From Curtobacterium sp. MCSS17_007 (lineage in GTDB: Bacteria > Actinomycetota > Actinomycetes > Actinomycetales > Microbacteriaceae), in contig NZ_CP126257.1 of the NCBI RefSeq assembly GCF_003234175.2, positions 3,224,001-3,288,000 of the forward strand: a stretch of 64,000 bases of DNA. Direction: 5' to 3'. Shown one piece after another: positions 19,387-28,216 of this stretch. The notes below the pieces were generated by a model, which saw only the letters and a program-made list of their open reading frames with translations, was not told where the DNA came from and ran no database searches. The stretch's first letter is position 1, and each line of letters opens with the position of its first letter. A program made the translations under genes and the position numbers.

Positions 19387-19932
19387 GTGAACCTGTACCT
19401 GCGGCTGCTCCTGCTCACCCTGCGCGTCCGGCTGGCCGCCGCACTACCGGGACGCCGACCCTCGCTCTGGGACGAGGCGCGCACGCCGTTCCGCGTCGCA
19501 CCGACGGACCTCGACCCCCTGCGCCACGTGAACAACGGCAAGTACCTGTCGATGCTCGACCTCGGCCGGTACGACCTGCTGGCGCGGTCCGGCTTCTGGC
19601 AGGAGGCGTCGCGTCGCGGCTGGTACGCCGTCGTCGCCGCGCAGACCATCACGTACAAGCGCTCCCTGACGCTCGGACAGCGCTTCACGCTGCTGACGAA
19701 GGTGCTCGGCGTCGACGAGCGGGCCGTGTACATGGAGCAGACCTTCGTCCGCCAGGGTGCCGTCGTCGCGCGGGCGGTGGTGCAGGCCCGGTTCCTGCGG
19801 CGCGCGGGCGGTCAGGTGACCCCGGAGGAGCTGGTGGCCGCGGCGGGAGGGGCCCCGCGTGACCTCACGCTGCCGGGCTGGGTGCACGAGTGGGCCGACG
19901 CGGTGCGGATCAGCAGCGGCGGGGCCCGCTGA
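19387..19932 (+). CDS. Acyl-CoA thioesterase-like hotdog protein (THEM6 type)
   Basis: A 181-aa hotdog-fold protein with an N-terminal hydrophobic stretch (YLRLLLLTLRVRLAAAL). DLDPLRHVNNGKYLSMLDLGRYDLL contains the (D)xxxxHVNN pattern of the 4HBT family, and YAVVAAQTITYKRSLTLGQRFTL is the long hotdog strand region. It likely hydrolyses an acyl thioester; the acyl group is unknown. The GTG start gives an anchor typical of the membrane-linked THEM6 group. Confidence 0.82.
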   Translation: MNLYLRLLLLTLRVRLAAALPGRRPSLWDEARTPFRVAPTDLDPLRHVNNGKYLSMLDLGRYDLLARSGFWQEASRRGWYAVVAAQTITYKRSLTLGQRFTLLTKVLGVDERAVYMEQTFVRQGAVVARAVVQARFLRRAGGQVTPEELVAAAGGAPRDLTLPGWVHEWADAVRISSGGAR

Positions 19933-19975
19933 CGACGCAGCGCTCGGCGCGGACGGTCCGTCCTACGATGACCAC

Positions 19976-20560
19976 GTGGACGACGACGACCTGGTGCTGA
20001 CCGACGCGGCAGCCTGGCGCGCCTGGCTCGACGCGCACGAGGACGACCCCGACGGCGTCTGGCTGGTGCTGGCCAAGAAGGGCACCACGGAGCCGACCTC
20101 GCTGACCTACGACCAGGCGCTCGACGAGGCCCTGTGCTCCGGGTGGATCGACGGACAGAAGCGCGGCCGGGACACGGCGACCTTCCGGCAGCGGTTCACC
20201 CCGCGCCGCCGGGCGTCGCTCTGGTCGCAGCGGAACATCGGGCTGGTCGCGGCGCTCGAGGACGCCGGACGCATGCGAGCCCGTGGTCGCGCCGAGGTCG
20301 ACCGGGCGAAGGGCGACGGCCGGTGGGACCGCGCCTACGCCGGCGCCGCGACCGCCACCGTGCCCGACGACCTGCGGACCGCACTGGACGCCGAGCCGGC
20401 GGCAGCCGCCCTGTTCGCCGGACTCGACGCCACGAACCGGTACGCCGTGCTGCACCGGGTCGCCACCGCACCGAGCGACACCGCGCGGGCGAACCGGATC
20501 GCGAAGCTCGTCGCCGGGCTCGCGCGCGGCGAGACCCCCTACCCGCGCCCGCGGCGCTGA
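19976..20560 (+). CDS. YdeI/OmpD-associated (DUF1801-like) family protein
   Basis: A 194-aa cytoplasmic protein: AWRAWLDAHEDDPDGVWLVLAKKG, then LTYDQALDEALCSGWIDGQKR and FTPRRRASLWSQRN are diagnostic of the YdeI-type family. Its function is unknown; the family is often labelled bacteriocin-protection. The GTG lies 6 nt after TACGAT, so it is probably leaderless and independent of the thioesterase gene that ends 43 nt upstream. Confidence 0.88.
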   Translation: MDDDDLVLTDAAAWRAWLDAHEDDPDGVWLVLAKKGTTEPTSLTYDQALDEALCSGWIDGQKRGRDTATFRQRFTPRRRASLWSQRNIGLVAALEDAGRMRARGRAEVDRAKGDGRWDRAYAGAATATVPDDLRTALDAEPAAAALFAGLDATNRYAVLHRVATAPSDTARANRIAKLVAGLARGETPYPRPRR

Positions 20561-20608
20561 CCCTACGTACCCGGGCCGCGGCAGGTGGCGGCGACGCATG
20601 GCCGCGGT

Positions 20609-20681
20609 GCGTCGAACCAGCTTTCCGACGTCGAACCAGGGCGCGCGGCTGGTTCGACGTCGGGAACGTGGTTCGATGCGC
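20609..20681. repeat. Long imperfect inverted repeat built of GTCGAACCAG units
   Basis: The left half contains GTCGAACCAG twice (20611-20620 and 20630-20639). The right half contains CTGGTTCGAC and a second GTGGTTCGA. The halves pair over about 33 nt with a few mismatches around GGCGCG. It fills the gap between the YdeI-type gene and an aldo/keto reductase gene. Confidence 0.75.
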
Positions 20682-20755
20682 CGGCCGCGTCCGGTGCGCG
20701 CGCGAGGGGGACAGCGATCCAGCAACGGGTCACACCACGGGCGTAGACCGGGGGC

Positions 20756-21637
20756 ATGACCACTGGTACCGACACCACGAACCGTCCTGCCGCCGCCTCG
20801 GGCACGTTCCGCATCGGCGGCGACCTCGAGGTCCACCGCCTCGGCTACGGCACCATGCAGCTCACCGGCCCGGGCGTCTGGGGTCCGCCGAAGGACCACG
20901 ACGAGGCCGTCCGTGTGCTCAAGCGCGCCGTCGAGCTCGGCGTCGACTTCTTCGACACCGCCGACTCGTACGGCCCGTACGTCGCCGAGGAGCTGCTCCG
21001 TGAGGCGCTGCACCCGTACGGCGACGACATCGTCATCGCGACCAAGGCCGGCCTGACCCGCACCGGCCCGAACGAGTGGCCGCCGGTCGGCCGTCCGGAG
21101 TACCTCCGCCAGGAGGCCGAGATGAGCCTCCGCCGCCTCGGCCTCGAGCGCATCGACCTGTTCCAGCTGCACCGCATCGACCCGAAGGTGCCCCTCGAGG
21201 ACCAGGTCGGTGAGCTCAAGAAGCTGCAGGACGAGGGCAAGATCCGCCACATCGGCCTCTCCGAGGTCTCCGTCGACGAGGTGAAGGCCGCGCAGGAGAT
21301 CGCCACGATCGTCTCCGTGCAGAACCTCTACAACCTGCAGAAGCGCGACGCCGAGGAGCTCCTCGACTGGTCCGAGGAGCAGGGCATCGGCTTCATCCCG
21401 TGGTTCCCGCTCGCGACCGGTGGCCTGACCGGTGCGGACTCGCCGCTCACCGAGATCGCGCAGCGCAAGGGTGCGACGCCGGCGCAGCTCGCGCTCGCAT
21501 GGCTGCTCGAGCGCTCGCCCGTGATGCTGCCGATCCCGGGGACGTCGAGCGTGGACCACCTCGAGGACAACCTGCAGGGCGCGACGATCGAGCTGACCGA
21601 CGAGGAGTTCGCGGAGCTGTCGAAGCTGGGGGAGTGA
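20756..21637 (+). CDS. Aldo/keto reductase (short form)
   Basis: A 293-aa NADPH-dependent reductase. The tetrad is in [14 protein letters not shown] (Asp, Tyr), IATKAG (Lys) and FQLHRIDP (His), and [14 protein letters not shown] is the NADP-binding end. It belongs to the short AKR group (oxidoreductase YdbC-like). Codons are almost all GC3 and highly biased, suggesting strong expression. The substrate is unknown. It is preceded by a large inverted repeat and has its own promoter region. Confidence 0.93.
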   Translation: MTTGTDTTNRPAAASGTFRIGGDLEVHRLGYGTMQLTGPGVWGPPKDHDEAVRVLKRAVELGVDFFDTADSYGPYVAEELLREALHPYGDDIVIATKAGLTRTGPNEWPPVGRPEYLRQEAEMSLRRLGLERIDLFQLHRIDPKVPLEDQVGELKKLQDEGKIRHIGLSEVSVDEVKAAQEIATIVSVQNLYNLQKRDAEELLDWSEEQGIGFIPWFPLATGGLTGADSPLTEIAQRKGATPAQLALAWLLERSPVMLPIPGTSSVDHLEDNLQGATIELTDEEFAELSKLGE

Positions 21638-21756
21638 CCCGCTGACCGACCTCGACGCACGGTCGCCGCCGATCACGACTCGGCAACGGTGGTCGCGCTG
21701 CGCCACCTCGGCGTTGCACACTGGTTGCGTCCTGTGGACAGACCGGGGGGGTGGAC

Positions 21757-22398
21757 ATGGCAGGAGAGGTGGCCGCGACGGCACGTGCCGTGCGCGGCAT
21801 GCACGACGGCGGCGGAGCGGCCGACGGCACCGTGGACACGGTCCGCGCTGCCGTCGGCGGTACCGCCGTCGCCGTGCGTGCGGGGGAGGTGCTCGCGGTC
21901 TGCGGGGACGGGTCCGAGGCCGCCCTGACCGCTGCAGCGACAGCGAGCCGGGTGGGCGACCGTGTGTTCGACGGGCTCCCCGAGCCCCACGCCGCGGCTT
22001 TGCGACGCCGGGTCGTCGGGACCGCGAGCACCGACCACCGACTGGTGCCCTCGCTCACGGCCCTCGCGAACGCCGCCCTGCCGCTGGAGCTCGACGGGTG
22101 GGACGGAGCCGCCGCACGGGACGCCGCGTCGGCCGCCCTCCGACGAGTCGGTCTCGAGCACCGTGCGGACGCCTTCCCGGACGACCTGCTCGCGGACGAA
22201 CAGCGGGGAGTCGCCCTCGCACGGAGCGTCGTCGGGGACCGACTGCTCGTCCTGGCCGACGACCCGCGCGACCTCCTGCACGTCACCCTGCTGCGTCGGC
22301 TCGCCGAGGACGGCGTGGCCGTCCTGGCCCGGACCACAGCGCTCGTCCGCCCGACCTGGGCCGATCGTCTCGTCGTCGTCCCCGCCGTGCAGCTGTGA
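21757..22398 (+). CDS. Pseudo-ABC ATPase: ABC-like domain without nucleotide-binding residues
   Basis: A 213-aa protein that aligns by eye to an ABC transporter ATPase but with the active site gone. At 43-57, AGEVLAVCGDGSEAALT replaces the Walker A loop (no GxxGxGKS/T). At 143-157, DLLADEQRGVALARS replaces LSGGEQQRVALARA. At 163-169, LLVLADD resembles Walker B. It probably cannot hydrolyse ATP and may be regulatory or structural. No permease gene is adjacent. ATG has a run of seven G before it; a GTG two codons upstream is possible. Confidence 0.65.
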   Translation: MAGEVAATARAVRGMHDGGGAADGTVDTVRAAVGGTAVAVRAGEVLAVCGDGSEAALTAAATASRVGDRVFDGLPEPHAAALRRRVVGTASTDHRLVPSLTALANAALPLELDGWDGAAARDAASAALRRVGLEHRADAFPDDLLADEQRGVALARSVVGDRLLVLADDPRDLLHVTLLRRLAEDGVAVLARTTALVRPTWADRLVVVPAVQL

Positions 22399-22484
22399 GC
22401 TCCGGCGAGGACCCTCAGCCACGGCGGCGGTTCCCCAGCTGGGCGCACTGGTGCTCGACGTCGATCCGCGGGACACCTGTACCC

Positions 22485-23249
22485 GTGTCCCGCACCACCC
22501 GCCTCGCCCTCGTCGCGAGCATCGTCTCCGCAGTCTGCATCGCCGGCGCCGGCGTCTTCGTCGTCGCGTCGCCCCACACGGCGAGCGCAGAGGACCGCCC
22601 CGTCGCCGCAACGACCGACACCCGCGTCGAGCGCGGCACGACGGACCTCGCTCGCCCGCGGACGCCGGACCAGGTGGTCTCCGGCGCACTGGACACCCCG
22701 GCACTGTCGGACGCCGTGCCGTTCGCGTACGCCGGCGACTCCATCACCGCCCGGCCCGACTCGTGGCTGCACCAGCTCGAGTCCGACGACCGGTTGCACG
22801 CCGTCGGCGGCTACGCCCACAGCGGGTACCGCGCCGATCAGGTGCTCGCCGAGATCGGCCCGGTCCCGCAGGCGCGCGTGCTCGTGGTCGAGGTCGGGAC
22901 GAACGACGTCAACCAGGCGGTCCCCCTCGACCGCACCATCGCGGACGTCGGCGCGATCGTCCGCAGGGTCGGCGCGGCACGGGTGCTCGTCGTCGCCGGA
23001 CCGCCGTCCGACTGGACGTGGAGCCGCTGGGGTGCCGATCGCCGCTCCGGTCAGCTCGTGCTGACCGACGCGCTCCACGCGGACGCCGACGCACACGGGT
23101 GGGCGTTCGTCGACCCGTTCCGGTCGCTCCGGGCAGCCGACGGGGCGTACCTGCCCGGGACGACACCGGACGGCATCCACCCGACGGCCGAGGCGAACCG
23201 CTCGGTCGCTGCGGCGATGGCCCAGGCGATCGAGCAGACCGCACGCTAG
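22485..23249 (+). CDS. Exported SGNH/GDSL hydrolase
   Basis: A 254-aa secreted esterase/lipase-fold protein. An N-terminal signal peptide (basic start, hydrophobic 8-28, cleavage near TASAED) precedes the SGNH blocks: AGDSIT with nucleophile Ser86, GTND at 139-142, and DGIHP near the end with the catalytic Asp/His. The acyl substrate is unknown. The GTG was chosen because it gives a complete signal peptide. It ends 1 nt before a convergent SDR gene. Confidence 0.85.
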   Translation: MSRTTRLALVASIVSAVCIAGAGVFVVASPHTASAEDRPVAATTDTRVERGTTDLARPRTPDQVVSGALDTPALSDAVPFAYAGDSITARPDSWLHQLESDDRLHAVGGYAHSGYRADQVLAEIGPVPQARVLVVEVGTNDVNQAVPLDRTIADVGAIVRRVGAARVLVVAGPPSDWTWSRWGADRRSGQLVLTDALHADADAHGWAFVDPFRSLRAADGAYLPGTTPDGIHPTAEANRSVAAAMAQAIEQTAR

Positions 23250-23250
23250 G

Positions 23251-23916
23251 TCACTCCGGCAGCGGCTCGGCGTACGTCCGGAACGCGCCGCGCTCGGTGT
23301 GGATCGTCCAGAGCCGCTCGGCGACCGCGGCCGACGAGTGACCGTCCTGCCCGTCGTCGATGCCGAACGGGATGATCAGCTGGCCGACGTGCACGTGCTC
23401 GTCGGCGACCGCGTCGTGGAGGAGCTGCGCGTAGGCGCTCTCACCCGCGAAGGCGACCGAGGTACCGGTGACCCGCGCGCCGGGACGGACCGCGCTGCCC
23501 CCGTTGACGAACAGGATCGTGCCCGTCCCGATCGCCCGCATGCCCGGGAGCACCTGGCGCACGGCGTTCACCGAGCCGTAGACCGAGAACTCGATCGGTC
23601 CGACGAGGTCCTCGGCGGTGGTCTCGAGCACCGGGCGCATGTACTCCTTCGCGGGCAGCGGGCTGTACTGCAGCACCTCGATCGGGCCGAGCTGCTCGGT
23701 CGCGGCCTCGAGCGCGGCACGGAGCGAGTCCCCGTCGCGGACGTTCGCGGCGAAGCCCTGCGCGCGGTACCCGGACGACCGGAGCTCGGCGGCGAGCGAG
23801 TCGAGCCGGTCCTGGTTGCGGGAGATCAGGGCGATGTCGAAGCCCTCGCGGCCGAAGCGGTCCGCGACGGCGAGCCCCAGGCCCTTGCCGGCGCCGACGA
23901 TGGCGATGGTGGTCAT
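23251..23916 (-). CDS. SDR-like NAD(P)-binding protein with atypical active site
   Basis: A 221-aa Rossmann protein of the short-chain dehydrogenase fold. The nucleotide loop is GAGKGLG with SRNQDRL after strand 2, which favours NADP. The usual NNAG is replaced by QYSPLP, and the position of YxxxK reads YAQLL with no lysine, so classical SDR catalysis is doubtful. A TAGCGT -10 and AAGGA ribosome site precede the ATG, so this gene has a leader. Its role is unknown. Confidence 0.8.
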   Translation of the reverse strand: MTTIAIVGAGKGLGLAVADRFGREGFDIALISRNQDRLDSLAAELRSSGYRAQGFAANVRDGDSLRAALEAATEQLGPIEVLQYSPLPAKEYMRPVLETTAEDLVGPIEFSVYGSVNAVRQVLPGMRAIGTGTILFVNGGSAVRPGARVTGTSVAFAGESAYAQLLHDAVADEHVHVGQLIIPFGIDDGQDGHSSAAVAERLWTIHTERGAFRTYAEPLPE

Positions 23917-24047
23917 GCGGTGGTCCTTCCGTGGGTGTGGCACCGACGCTAGGCCGGGGTGCGCAGCGGTGAGGGGTTCCGCCGGGAACCCCCAGCCGTT
24001 TCCCGACGGGGCCGTGTGGACTCGGGGCTCGACCCGGGAGGAACACC

Positions 24048-25199
24048 GTGGACACCACCCGCACACGCCGCAGCCGTCGTACCTGGTCCGCCGTCGGACT
24101 GGCCGTCGTGGCCGCCCTCGGCCTGACCGCCTGTTCCGACGACCGGGCGGTGAGCGGTCCGGACGACTCCGCCGGGCAGGGCAGCACCGCGAGCCCGCCG
24201 GCCGACCTCGCGGCAGGGCAGCTCGCACCGGACGGCCGGACCACGGACGTCGTCTCCGGCCTCGATGCGCCCTGGTCGGTCGTCCCGGTCGGTGACGACG
24301 GCGACGCGTTCGTCAGCGAACGGGACTCGGCGCGGATCCTCGAACTGCGGGCGGACGGTTCGACGCGGGAGGTCGGGACCGTCGACGGAGTCCGGCACGG
24401 CGGCGAGGGCGGACTCCTCGGCCTCGCGCTGCACGATGACGACCTGTTCGTCTACTCGACCGCCGACGACGGCAACCGGATCGAGCGCTACGAGCTGACC
24501 GGGGACACCGGCTCGTACCGGCTCGGCGAGGCGACCACCGTGATCGACGGGCTCCCCGCGAACACCTTCCACGACGGCGGGCGGATCGCCTTCGGCCCGG
24601 ACGACATGCTCTACGCGAGCGTCGGTGACGCGGGCAACCGGTCCGAGGCGCAGGACCGCGACTCCCTGGCGGGCAAGATCCTGCGGCTGACCCCGGACGG
24701 CGAGGTGCCGGACGACAACCCGTTCGACGGCTCCCCGGTCTGGTCCCTCGGACACCGGAACGTGCAGGGCATGGGCTGGGCCGACGACGGCACGATGTTC
24801 GCGGCGGAGTTCGGTGAGGACCGCTGGGACGAGCTCAACGTCATCGAGCCCGGGGCGAACCACGGCTGGCCCGAGGTCGAGGGCACCGGCGGCGAGGACC
24901 GCGGCTTCGTCGACCCCGTGCAGCAGTGGTCGACGGACGAGGCCTCGCCGAGCGGACTGACCGTGATCGACGACACCGTCTTCGTCGCGAACCTCAGGGG
25001 CGAGTCCGTCCGCGCCGTCCCGGTGTCCGACCCCTCGAGCTCGACCGTGTACTTCCAGGGCGAGCAGGGTCGCATCCGCACGGTGCTGCCCGGCCCCGAC
25101 GACACGCTCTGGTTCGTGACGAACAACACCGACGGCCGCGGCGACCCCCGCGACGGTGACGACCGGATCCTGTCCGTACCGCTCACCACCGTGCGCTGA
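24048..25199 (+). CDS. PQQ-type sugar dehydrogenase lipoprotein (glucose/sorbosone dehydrogenase family)
   Basis: A 383-aa extracellular lipoprotein: signal peptide with lipobox LTAC (lipidated Cys29), then a six-bladed beta-propeller. GLDAPWSVVPVGDDG, GGEGGLLGLAL, FHDGGRIAFGPDD, and GHRNVQGMGW are conserved soluble-GDH/Hedgehog-interacting-like motifs, with DELNVIEPGANHGWP near the end. Such enzymes oxidise aldoses at the cell surface with PQQ. No PQQ synthesis genes are in view. The GTG start follows GGGAGGA. Confidence 0.9.
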   Translation: MDTTRTRRSRRTWSAVGLAVVAALGLTACSDDRAVSGPDDSAGQGSTASPPADLAAGQLAPDGRTTDVVSGLDAPWSVVPVGDDGDAFVSERDSARILELRADGSTREVGTVDGVRHGGEGGLLGLALHDDDLFVYSTADDGNRIERYELTGDTGSYRLGEATTVIDGLPANTFHDGGRIAFGPDDMLYASVGDAGNRSEAQDRDSLAGKILRLTPDGEVPDDNPFDGSPVWSLGHRNVQGMGWADDGTMFAAEFGEDRWDELNVIEPGANHGWPEVEGTGGEDRGFVDPVQQWSTDEASPSGLTVIDDTVFVANLRGESVRAVPVSDPSSSTVYFQGEQGRIRTVLPGPDDTLWFVTNNTDGRGDPRDGDDRILSVPLTTVR

Positions 25200-25253
25200 C
25201 GGAGTCCCGGTAGCTCCTCTTCCCCGCACCACCGCTCTCGTACCGTGGGGCCC

Positions 25254-25331
25254 ATGAGCCGCCGACACGAAGCCACCAATCGCGCGCGAAGGGCCCCCGG
25301 ACACGGAGCCGACGCGACCCTGCGTCGATGA
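25254..25331 (+). CDS. 25-aa leader peptide overlapping the MFS transporter gene
   Basis: TACCGT (25241-25246), 7 nt, then ATG gives a leaderless start of a 25-residue Arg-rich frame beginning MSRRHEATNRARR and ending at a TGA that overlaps the transporter's ATG as ATGA. The transporter itself has no good ribosome site, so it would be translated by termination-reinitiation. The peptide has no recognisable domain. Confidence 0.55.
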   Translation: MSRRHEATNRARRAPGHGADATLRR

Positions 25332-26536
25332 ACGGGCAGACCCCTCCGGCGACGATGACGCGTGGTCGGACGCTGCTCTTCGCCGTGGCGGGCGGTGCGG
25401 CGGTCGGCAACCTGTACTGGGCGCAACCGCTGCTCGACGACATCGCCGCCGACCTCGGGACCTCGTCCGCCTCCGCGGGGCTCCTCGTCACGTTGACGCA
25501 GGTCGGCTACGCGCTCGGGATCCTGCTGCTCGTGCCGCTCGGCGACGTGGTCGACCGGCGTCGCCTGGTCCCGGGCGTGCTCGCGGCCTCCGCCGTCGCG
25601 CTGCTCGCCGCCGCGCTCGCCCCGGGGTTCGCCACCCTGCTCGTCGCGCTCGCGCTGGTCGGCGCCACGACGGTCGCCGGGCAGCTCCTCATCCCGCTCG
25701 CGGGCGACCTCGCCGACCCGGCGTCACGCGGTCGGGTGGTCGGGACGATCGCGGCCGGCGTGCTCACCGGCATCCTGCTGTCCCGCACGGTCAGCGGGCT
25801 CGTCGCGGAGGTCGCCGGATGGCGGAGCGTGTACGTCCTCGCCGCGGTGGTCGCGGTCGTGCTGGCCGTCCTGCTCGCGCGGGCGGTCCCGCGTCTGCCG
25901 CGGCGCGAGCGGGTGCGGTACCCGCACCTCATCGCGTCGGTGGTCGGCGTCGTGCGGGCACACCGGGCGGTCCGCGTGACGCTGGTCATCAGCGCGTCGG
26001 TGTTCGCCGTGTTCACGATGTTCTGGACCGCGCTGACGTTCCTGCTCAGCGGCGCACCCTTCGGGTACTCGACCACCGCGATCGGCGCCGTCGGCCTGGT
26101 CGGGCTCGCCGGGGCCGTCGCCGCCCAGCGGGTCGGGCGGCTGCACGACCGCGGCTGGTCGGTCCCGGTCACGGGTGCTGCGCTCGTGCTGGTGCTCGTG
26201 TCGCTGGTGATCGCCGGCCTGGGGGCGCGGTCGATCGTGGTCGTGCTCGTCGCGGTGCTGCTGCTCGACGTCGGTGTGCAGGCCGCGAACGTGCTCAACC
26301 AGACGCGGCTGTTCGCGATCGACCCAGCGGCACGGAGCCGGCTGAACACGGCGTTCGTGACCGGGAACTTCGCCGGTGGTGCGGTCGGGTCGGCGGTCGC
26401 CGGCGTGCTCTGGAACGCGGGCGGGTGGACCGCCGTGACGGTCGGTTCCGCCGTGCTCATGGGCTTCGCGACGACGGTCTGGGCCGTGCACCGTCGTGGG
26501 GCGCTCGCGCTCCCGGGGCGCACCGCGTCGGCCTGA
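25328..26536 (+). CDS. MFS transporter (drug efflux-like)
   Basis: A 402-aa transporter with 12 predicted helices. GNLYWAQPLLDDIAADLG, then GYALGILLLVPLGDVVDRRRLV is the loop 2-3 motif A region, and the AGVLTGILLSRTVSGLVAEV helix follows; these fit the MFS group annotated as chloramphenicol or sugar efflux. The ATG overlaps the end of a 25-aa upstream frame by 4 nt, so expression is probably coupled to it. Substrate unknown. It converges with an epimerase-like gene 10 nt away. Confidence 0.88.
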   Translation: MNGQTPPATMTRGRTLLFAVAGGAAVGNLYWAQPLLDDIAADLGTSSASAGLLVTLTQVGYALGILLLVPLGDVVDRRRLVPGVLAASAVALLAAALAPGFATLLVALALVGATTVAGQLLIPLAGDLADPASRGRVVGTIAAGVLTGILLSRTVSGLVAEVAGWRSVYVLAAVVAVVLAVLLARAVPRLPRRERVRYPHLIASVVGVVRAHRAVRVTLVISASVFAVFTMFWTALTFLLSGAPFGYSTTAIGAVGLVGLAGAVAAQRVGRLHDRGWSVPVTGAALVLVLVSLVIAGLGARSIVVVLVAVLLLDVGVQAANVLNQTRLFAIDPAARSRLNTAFVTGNFAGGAVGSAVAGVLWNAGGWTAVTVGSAVLMGFATTVWAVHRRGALALPGRTASA

Positions 26537-26546
26537 TGCCGCGGGC

Positions 26547-27518
26547 TCAGGGGCGGAACGACTCCGGCACGTCGATCCCGCCGTGCTCGACCTGCCAGCG
26601 CAGGGCGTCGCGGACCGTCTCCTCCGCGGTGAACGTCGGCGCGTAGCCGAGGACCCGCTGTGGCTTCTCGGTGCTGAACACCTGACTGCGGGACAGGTGC
26701 TCCCAGCTGGCGTCGGCGTGCTCCGGAGCCGAGGTGCCGCGGAACCGGTCCCAGCTGACGCATTCGAGCCGTGCCTCCCGGCCGGCCCAGGACGCGATCA
26801 GGTGGGCGTACCCGCGCACGGTCAGCGCGGTCGGCGCCGTCGCGAAGAAGTCCTGCCCCGCGGCGGCGTCTCGCTGCTGGACCGCGAGCTGGAAGAGCTG
26901 CGCGACGTCGTCGGCGTGCACGTGCGCCATCGACTCCGCGCCGAGGCCCGGGACCTCGACGGTCTCGCCGGTGGCCAGCCGCGTGATCACCGACGGGTCG
27001 AGGTTGCCGAGCGGTCCGATCGGCATCCAGCCCGGGCCGCTGATGTGTCCGGGGTGGATCGACGTCGTGACGACACCACCGTCGGCGGTTTCCTGCAGGA
27101 GCATCCGGGCGATCACGTCCTTCTGCGTGCCGTACTCGCCGAACGGCGGCGTCGCGGTCTCCTCGGTGATCGGCAGGACGTGCGAGACGCCGGCACGCCA
27201 GATCGAGCCGCAGTGCACGAGGTGGGTGCCGCTGCCGCGGAGCCCTCGGACGAGCTGCTCCGCGGACTCGAGGGTGAAGCAGACGAGGTCGACGACGGCG
27301 TCGGCGCCGAGCGCGGCGATCCGGTCACCGAAGGTGCCGTCGCGGTCCTCCTGCTCGCGGTCGGCGGTGACCCGCTCGACCTGCGCCCACTCGGGAGCGT
27401 CCGCGTACGGGGTGCTGGTGCCGCGCGTCACGACGGTGACGCGGTGCCCGGCCCGCACGAGGCGGGGGACCAGGAAGGTGCCGATGTGGCCGGTGGCTCC
27501 GATGACGACGATGTCCAT
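26547..27518 (-). CDS. NAD-dependent epimerase/dehydratase-like protein
   Basis: A 323-aa extended-SDR protein. The Rossmann start is MDIVVIGATGHIGTFL with GATGHIG, and the active-site pair is Tyr and Lys in EYGTQK. DLVCFT and HPGHISGPGW are typical of NAD-dependent epimerase relatives that act on nucleotide sugars or isoflavone-like ketones. Substrate unknown. TAGCGT, 7 nt, ATG shows a leaderless start. Confidence 0.85.
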   Translation of the reverse strand: MDIVVIGATGHIGTFLVPRLVRAGHRVTVVTRGTSTPYADAPEWAQVERVTADREQEDRDGTFGDRIAALGADAVVDLVCFTLESAEQLVRGLRGSGTHLVHCGSIWRAGVSHVLPITEETATPPFGEYGTQKDVIARMLLQETADGGVVTTSIHPGHISGPGWMPIGPLGNLDPSVITRLATGETVEVPGLGAESMAHVHADDVAQLFQLAVQQRDAAAGQDFFATAPTALTVRGYAHLIASWAGREARLECVSWDRFRGTSAPEHADASWEHLSRSQVFSTEKPQRVLGYAPTFTAEETVRDALRWQVEHGGIDVPESFRP

Positions 27519-27578
27519 GGTGGCCACGCTAGGCGCGTCCCACCGGGCGCGGCAGGCACCGTCGGTACCCCTTGACGC

Positions 27579-27618
27579 GACGGGAGGCACGGATCGTCGC
27601 CGACCCGTGCCTCCCGTC
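27579..27618. repeat. Dispersed palindrome, copy 4
   Basis: Arms GACGGGAGGCACGG and its complement around a 12-nt loop, 15 nt after the DUF4126 gene's stop. This copy has the variant inner arm CACGG. Confidence 0.85.
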
Positions 27619-27633
27619 CGTCAGGTGGTCGCG

Positions 27634-28119
27634 TCAGACGCTGCCGACCGCCTTCACGGAGCCCACGATGACGGCCGCGTCCTCGCCGAGCGCGCCGACG
27701 GCGTCCGGCAGACCGGCGCCGCTGAGCAGCTTGCGGGCGGCCCAGCCGGCGAAGCTGCCGACGATCGCACCGACGCCGCCGAGGATCGCGCCCTCGATCC
27801 GCAGGTCGCGGCGACCCGTCGTGCCGAGCGCGGCGCCGGCGAGCGCACCGGCGCTGACGCGGCCGACCAGGCCGAGCGGCGAGATGCGGGCGGGGACCTT
27901 CGGTGACTTGTCGCCGATGAGTTCGCCGATCGCCGAGGCGACGAGCAGCCCGCGGCCGAGCGGCGTGCTGAAGGCCTTCCACTGCTGCCAGTCGCCCTTG
28001 AGGGCCTTGTTGTCGTGGTTCAGGGCGAGGACGGCGAGCGGGGTGCCGCTCCGTCCGCCGCTGAGGACCCCGAGTGCCAGGGTGCGGACCAGTGTGTGCT
28101 GCTCGTGCTGCTTGCTCAT
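27634..28119 (-). CDS. DUF4126 family membrane protein
   Basis: A 161-aa protein rich in Gly/Ala helices. TLALGVLSGGRSGTPLAVLAL at the start, then PLGRGLLVASAIGELIGDKSP and RISPLGLVGRVSAGALAGAAL fit DUF4126. Its function is unknown. GGGAGA precedes the ATG at normal distance, so it has a leader. The promoter region is shared with the divergent NAD(P)H-binding gene 97 nt away. Confidence 0.82.
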   Translation of the reverse strand: MSKQHEQHTLVRTLALGVLSGGRSGTPLAVLALNHDNKALKGDWQQWKAFSTPLGRGLLVASAIGELIGDKSPKVPARISPLGLVGRVSAGALAGAALGTTGRRDLRIEGAILGGVGAIVGSFAGWAARKLLSGAGLPDAVGALGEDAAVIVGSVKAVGSV

Positions 28120-28216
28120 GGTTCTCCCGTCGTGTCAGGTCGGACGGTACTCGCCTGCCGCTCGGGGGACGCAGACGTCCGCGGGCCTCGGAGCCGTCCC
28201 GCGTAGCGTCCGCCGC

